In this document: one piece after another, positions 32,009-35,221 of the stretch
How the letters are laid out: the number at the start of each line of letters is the position of its first letter
Numbering within the stretch: position 1 is the stretch's first letter
Source of the DNA: Lysinibacillus sp. FJAT-14745
GTDB lineage: Bacteria > Bacillota > Bacilli > Bacillales_A > Planococcaceae
Length of the DNA: 35,221 nt
Assembly: GCF_001275675.1 (NCBI RefSeq)
Contig: NZ_LITM01000002.1
Location: forward strand, 268,791 to 304,011
Direction: 5' to 3'
Notes under the pieces: generated by a model
Told to the model about the DNA's origin: nothing
The model's database searches: none
What the model saw: the letters and a program-made list of their open reading frames with translations, nothing else
Translations under genes and position numbers: made by a program

Positions 32009-32440
32009 TCACCATTTGGGCTCAATGATGAATTTCCCTTTTAACATGTCAGGTTTTAATAACTGAATCGCAGATATACCACTTAAATCAATGGACTTTT
32101 CAGTGGATGTTTTTTCCAACCTCACAACATCTGCAATTAATTTCGTATCATGCCCTTCATAATCGTAAGCACGCAAAAGCGAAACCGTTCCTCGACAACA
32201 TTCTTTATCAATAGCCTCTATGCGAAAAAACTCTGTTTCAAATTGCTTTACAGTATCCATTAACTTTAAACGAGTACCGTTGTGTGTTATTAAAAAAAAG
32301 GGAATTGTATCGCTTCCCACTATTTTCACAAGCAGCTGACCAAAGTATTTTGAATGAAAATCCTTTATCATATCCTGGAGTGCTTTTATGTCGTTGAGCG
32401 CTTCACATAGAAAATGGTTTCTTTTGTTTTCATTATTCAT
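32009..32440 (-). CDS. CotY/CotZ/ExsY-like spore coat protein
   Basis: A 143-residue protein matching the C-terminal core of the CotY/CotZ/ExsY outer-spore-layer family: DTIPFFLITHNGT (45-56), FETEFFRIEAIDKECCRGTV (67-86) with paired C81-C82, LLRAYDYEG, and IDLSGISAIQLLKPDML near the end. Typical family members have a cysteine-rich N-terminal half; here the first 40 residues hold only one cysteine, so this is a short, cysteine-poor variant. The ATG at 32440 is chosen over one 59 codons upstream, because AGGAGGGCTGAGGAA precedes it and the longer N-terminus is unlike the family. A CATATTATA box lies 78 bp upstream. It sits beside the fusion ligase gene and links the cluster to the spore surface. 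Confidence 0.72.
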   Translation of the reverse strand: MNNENKRNHFLCEALNDIKALQDMIKDFHSKYFGQLLVKIVGSDTIPFFLITHNGTRLKLMDTVKQFETEFFRIEAIDKECCRGTVSLLRAYDYEGHDTKLIADVVRLEKTSTEKSIDLSGISAIQLLKPDMLKGKFIIEPKW

Positions 32441-32517
32441 TTCCTCAGCCCTCCTAAGTCTTAATGATCTATCTTTAAACATTGAAACAATTACAAAAAT
32501 ATTCAACACCTTCTCGC

Positions 32518-32526
32518 TATAATATG
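32518..32526 (-). promoter_or_regulatory. Sigma-K-like -10 box upstream of the coat gene
   Basis: CATATTATA fits CATANNNTA, the -10 pattern of mother-cell sigma-K (and partly sigma-E) promoters. No convincing -35 at the normal distance was found. Confidence 0.35.
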
Positions 32527-32688
32527 TAGCACTTAGGAATATGACGACTTTTTTCGGAAAGGAAATAAGGATTCTAGCAAAAAAAGAAAACGTCCATTTT
32601 GTTTTATTAAAAGTCAAGTTTTAAGCTGAAACTATTTTAAATAGTGAATTCTTATTTAATGTCACACATTATATGTATAGAAATTAAA

Positions 32689-32732
32689 AGGATAGAAGAG
32701 CTTAAATAAAATCCGCTCTATCCTCTTTTTTT
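32689..32732. terminator. Intrinsic terminator
   Basis: AGGATAGAAGAGC pairs with GCTCTATCCT (one bulge), followed by CTTTTTTT on the plus strand. It lies between the coat gene and the MFS gene. Confidence 0.65.
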
Positions 32733-32848
32733 CCACAAATGACCCTATTTACTACAACAATTAAATCAATCTAATGTTGCAGTAATTTAAAAGGAGCTTA
32801 TATTGTAGTTTTATAAAAAAGATTGATCATTTATAATAAAGATTGATT

Positions 32849-32882
32849 AAAGATCCTGTGTTGATATGCAGGATCTTTTCTT
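32849..32882. terminator. Stem-loop downstream of the MFS gene
   Basis: Perfect stem AAGATCCTG / CAGGATCTT followed by TTCTT on the plus strand; second of three hairpins in this gap. Confidence 0.6.
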
Positions 32883-32919
32883 ATTCCACAATCGGGCCAG
32901 ATTGTGAAGTGAAAACTAG

Positions 32920-32960
32920 AAAGACAACAGATATTAAAAGTGTCTATATCCGTTGTCTTT
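32920..32960. terminator. Terminator of the MarR-MFS operon
   Basis: AAAGACAACAGATAT pairs with ATATCCGTTGTCTTT, six bases after the MFS stop. On the minus strand it is followed by CTAGTTTTC. Confidence 0.7.
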
Positions 32961-32966
32961 GTTTGT

Positions 32967-34181
32967 TTATGAAGCATTCCTGCTTTGAAATCTTTTATAA
33001 GGCAGGATGGAAACCAAGAGCAGTAAAACACCAAACAGCACAAATAAAGCAGAACTAGGCAGTACATGATATAATGCGGAGGACATTCCACCAAGCGCCA
33101 TACCTGAATAACGGACGAAGTTAAAAACTCCTAAAGCTGTTCCTCGGTGCTCGCTGTACTCATTGCTAATAAGCGTCGAAAAAAGTGGGGCGGAAAATCC
33201 AACCATAATTCCATAACCAAATAAGATAATGCTTAACCCCACAAGTGATTGAGCGTGAAGTACACCAAATAGTATGACCTGCAATGGCATAGCAATTAAC
33301 AGTGAGATAAACAAAGTATTTAGGGATATTTTTTTCTGCAACCTTTTAAATAACATACTTCCGACAATCATGCTGACTGTCAAAGGTAAATATAATAATC
33401 CAATGAACTTTAAATATACATGATAATGATCATGGAGCAAGACAGGCAGATAGACGAGAATAGCAAAATAGATGAAAAACACTAAAAAGCTGACGATCAT
33501 AATACTTGTTCCAATATAATGGGAAAAGACTGCCTTATATGCATGGATAAATCCTTTGGACGGTTTTTCGTCAGTTTCATCCTGCTTTTCACTTGGCAAC
33601 AGATAAACAATGAACATCAGCAAGGAAACCGCCATAATCAAAAGAAAAAGGAAAATTCCCTCATAACCAAAAAACTCTCCAATAAAACCTCCAACCACAG
33701 GTGAAACGGCGGGAGCAAGAGTAAGCAGGATTTGATACGTTCCCATGGCACTTCCTCTTGCTTCACCTTCAAATAACTGTGCAATCATACTAATTGCAAC
33801 TAAAGGGATTATCCCGGCCCCGATTGCCTGAATCATTCTGAAAAGCGTAAACAACGTAAAACTGTTGGTGTAAGTACAAATGACTGCTGATATGCCCATC
33901 AAAAGAAGGCTAATGAGCAATAATCTTTTTTTATTTTGATGATCAACCACTGTTCCCAGAACAATCTGTATCACCGCAATAATAAAGATAAAGCTACTGA
34001 CCGTAAAATTCACCCAGCTGATGGATACTTCAAACGAATCCCGAATAAGGGGAATGATCGGCGTATAGATGTTCTGGCTTAAAGAAGCAAAAAACGTGCT
34101 AATACTCAGGGCATATAAGACAAAAGATTTTTTTGAGCTACACTCTTTTGCATATTTATTCTCCAAATGGAACGTCGTCAC
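32967..34181 (-). CDS. MFS drug-efflux transporter (DHA1 type)
   Basis: A 404-residue transporter with twelve hydrophobic helices. The opening (LSQNIYTPIIPLIRDSFEVS) and the motif-A-like loop after helix 2 (LGTVVDHQNKKRLLL) are typical of the 12-helix DHA1 proton-drug antiporters such as Bcr. Motif C appears as LAPAVSPVVGGFIGEFFG at the end of helix 5, the mark of antiporters. The likely start is GTG at 34181, overlapping the MarR gene by 26 bp with AAAAGG close in front; translational coupling is probable. Repressed by the adjacent MarR protein by inference. The substrate cannot be told. Confidence 0.87.
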   Translation of the reverse strand: MTTFHLENKYAKECSSKKSFVLYALSISTFFASLSQNIYTPIIPLIRDSFEVSISWVNFTVSSFIFIIAVIQIVLGTVVDHQNKKRLLLISLLLMGISAVICTYTNSFTLFTLFRMIQAIGAGIIPLVAISMIAQLFEGEARGSAMGTYQILLTLAPAVSPVVGGFIGEFFGYEGIFLFLLIMAVSLLMFIVYLLPSEKQDETDEKPSKGFIHAYKAVFSHYIGTSIMIVSFLVFFIYFAILVYLPVLLHDHYHVYLKFIGLLYLPLTVSMIVGSMLFKRLQKKISLNTLFISLLIAMPLQVILFGVLHAQSLVGLSIILFGYGIMVGFSAPLFSTLISNEYSEHRGTALGVFNFVRYSGMALGGMSSALYHVLPSSALFVLFGVLLLLVSILPYKRFQSRNAS

Positions 34182-34644
34182 CTTTTAGTTTGTCAGTAAT
34201 CATTTCTAAAAAAGTTATAATGGTTTCTAACTCGTCTGTATTGAAACTATCCAATAGGCGCAGATATCGATTCCTTGCCTTCTCATGCAATTGATCGTGG
34301 ATAGAGGCAAGTTGCTTCCCGAAATCAGTAAGGAGATAGTGAACTTCTTTTTGATTGGTCTCCTGTCTGGTCTCGACAATAACGTTCTTCTCTAGCATTT
34401 TTTTGATTGCCTTTGTAATGGCTGGCTTGGAGACGTTTAACGTTTCCGAAAGGGATGTATTATTCGCAGATCCCTGCGCCTTGATGGCTGAAACAATGTG
34501 TAATTGAGTGAGAGTCCAATCCATAACAATGGAGTTTTCTTCATTTTTTTTACTGAAGCTTTTACTTTTTTGAACGGCTTCTCTTTCTTTGATAAATTGT
34601 TGCAAAGCATTCAACGCTTCCTTCTTTTTGTCTATATGATTCAT
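34156..34644 (-). CDS. MarR family transcriptional regulator
   Basis: A 162-residue winged-helix repressor. The DNA-binding region spans about 43-110: LTQLHIVSAIKAQGSANNTS, LSETLNVSKPAITKAIKKM as recognition helix, and the wing VIVETRQETNQKEVHYLLTD. Flanking helices form the dimer. It is first in the operon with the MFS gene and has a perfect palindrome in its promoter, so it should repress both until its ligand, perhaps the exported drug, is bound. Confidence 0.9.
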   Translation of the reverse strand: MNHIDKKKEALNALQQFIKEREAVQKSKSFSKKNEENSIVMDWTLTQLHIVSAIKAQGSANNTSLSETLNVSKPAITKAIKKMLEKNVIVETRQETNQKEVHYLLTDFGKQLASIHDQLHEKARNRYLRLLDSFNTDELETIITFLEMITDKLKGDDVPFGE

Positions 34645-34668
34645 AATGTATCACCTAACTTCTTGTTT

Positions 34669-34721
34669 ATTGTTAACTAGTTAACAATATTAGTTTACCA
34701 GTTAACAAAAAGAGGTGTCAA
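34669..34721 (-). promoter_or_regulatory. MarR operon promoter with two operators
   Basis: On the minus strand TTGACA (34716-34721), 18-bp spacer, TAAACT (34692-34697). A perfect 20-bp palindrome ATTGTTAACTAGTTAACAAT (34669-34688) lies at the start of transcription. A second, imperfect one, GTTTACCAGTTAAC (34693-34706), overlaps the -10. Confidence 0.85.
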
Positions 34722-34785
34722 GTGTAAATTAACTGTTAAACAAACAGGCGCAATTGTTGAAGAAGCGTCTCTGTTCTTGTTAAAC

Positions 34786-34933
34786 TCCCATGAAAGAACG
34801 TGATCATCTTTCATTTTCTGTGGTGTAGCGCGGGTTTTGCGCTACATGGATGGCTAACGGGTGCTTTACTTGAAGATCATTGAGCTGCTTAAACAGCTCT
34901 TTTTTCTTATTGTGCTAACGGAGCAGTTTAGTT
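34786..34933. repeat. Hairpin-rich intergenic repeat with direct repeats
   Basis: Contains ATGAAAGA/TCTTTCAT and TGTAGCGC/GCGCTACA hairpins, and the terminator-like GAGCTGCTTAAACAGCTC followed by six T (about 34890-34913). Around it lie direct repeats GCTAACGGGTGCTTTACTTG (34852) and GCTAACGGAGCAGTTTAGTT (34914), 62 bp apart. No gene seen. The intron begins at the end of the second repeat. Confidence 0.55.
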
Positions 34934-35221
34934 GTGCGAAATGTTCCTAGTTTAAATAGAGGATGGTTACATCTCTCTGGTAAAGGCTAGGCAATTCCTT
35001 TCGGAACTGAAGGATTATATCGAAGAATCAAATGAAGAGGTAACGCTCGGAAGGGTTCTCTCTTAGTCGAATAGCACTTGATTTAGTAAGAATGAAAGTG
35101 TTATAAGCTCGGCGAAAAGGCGTGAGAATTTACCGTAACAGTTCGGCTGACGAAAGCCTACCTGCGGGGGTGGTGTAAATCATGATGCTTGAGTTGAATG
35201 AATATGGTGAGAATGCGAATG
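34934..35221 (+). mobile_element. Probable 5' end of a group II intron
   Basis: Starts GTGCGAAATG, matching the GUGYG 5' end of bacterial group II introns. It continues with domain-I-like structured sequence: CTCTCTGGTAAAGGCTAGGC, TTCCTTTCGGAA, GTAACGCTCGGAAGGG, TTCGGCTGACGAAAGCC, and GTGTAAATCATGATGCTTGA ahead of GAGAATGCGAATG. No protein frame is present yet; the reverse transcriptase would lie beyond the window edge. Identification rests on remembered resemblance, so it is moderate. Confidence 0.55.

Noticed and set aside
1..35221. tRNA or rRNA genes
   Set aside because: No cloverleaf with a TTC-A/G arm and CCA end, and no rRNA-like conserved blocks, were seen on either strand.

Overview
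The window reads as a chromosomal segment of a low-GC, spore-forming Bacillaceae/Planococcaceae bacterium, most like Lysinibacillus. This is inferred from AT-rich coding sequence, strong Shine-Dalgarno sites, frequent GTG/TTG starts, a YfmQ-like protein, a CotY/CotZ/ExsY-type spore-coat protein, YheC/YheD-type ATP-grasp proteins and Bacillaceae-style intergenic palindromes. No database search was possible; family names are from recognition of motifs.

Layout. 1-2405: a NERD-domain protein lies between two blocks of one GC-rich tandem repeat, which on the right is an array of about eleven 103-bp units built from CCGTCG hexamers spaced about 21 bp apart. 2447-6304: a ferric-siderophore ABC operon (ATPase, binding lipoprotein, two permeases) behind a promoter with a perfect Fur box. 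6564-7616: a divergent ferredoxin-NADP reductase, functionally allied to iron acquisition. 7740-13611: a small proline-rich protein, a methyltransferase with an unclear start, a metallo-beta-lactamase-fold/TetR pair, and a DUF418-sensor kinase-response regulator operon. 13670-16280: a long palindromic element, a PepSY membrane protein, a 60-residue protein, and a cobalamin riboswitch with no recognisable B12 gene behind it. 16666-21126: a lipoprotein, a YfmQ-like protein, a MocR-type regulator, and a TetR-DUF5367-glyoxalase operon with a perfect operator. 21650-23203: a secreted NlpC/P60 protein under a WalR-type box, its decayed third repeat, and a miniature group II intron beside a terminator.

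23507-32440 is the most unusual part. It holds three MurF-like Mur ligases and three ATP-grasp proteins. One gene is an ATP-grasp/Mur-ligase fusion with the domain order of cyanophycin synthetase, and one is a tandem duplicate of a YheC/YheD-type ATP-grasp domain. A small cysteine-containing protein sits among them and a CotZ-like spore-coat protein sits next to them. Nothing else needed for peptidoglycan synthesis is present. I infer a dedicated amide-ligase system, possibly making or attaching a non-ribosomal peptide or poly-amino-acid during sporulation; the product is unknown.

32967-35221: a MarR-MFS efflux pair with a perfect 20-bp operator palindrome, then a hairpin-bearing repeat and what looks like the 5' end of a group II intron running out of the window.
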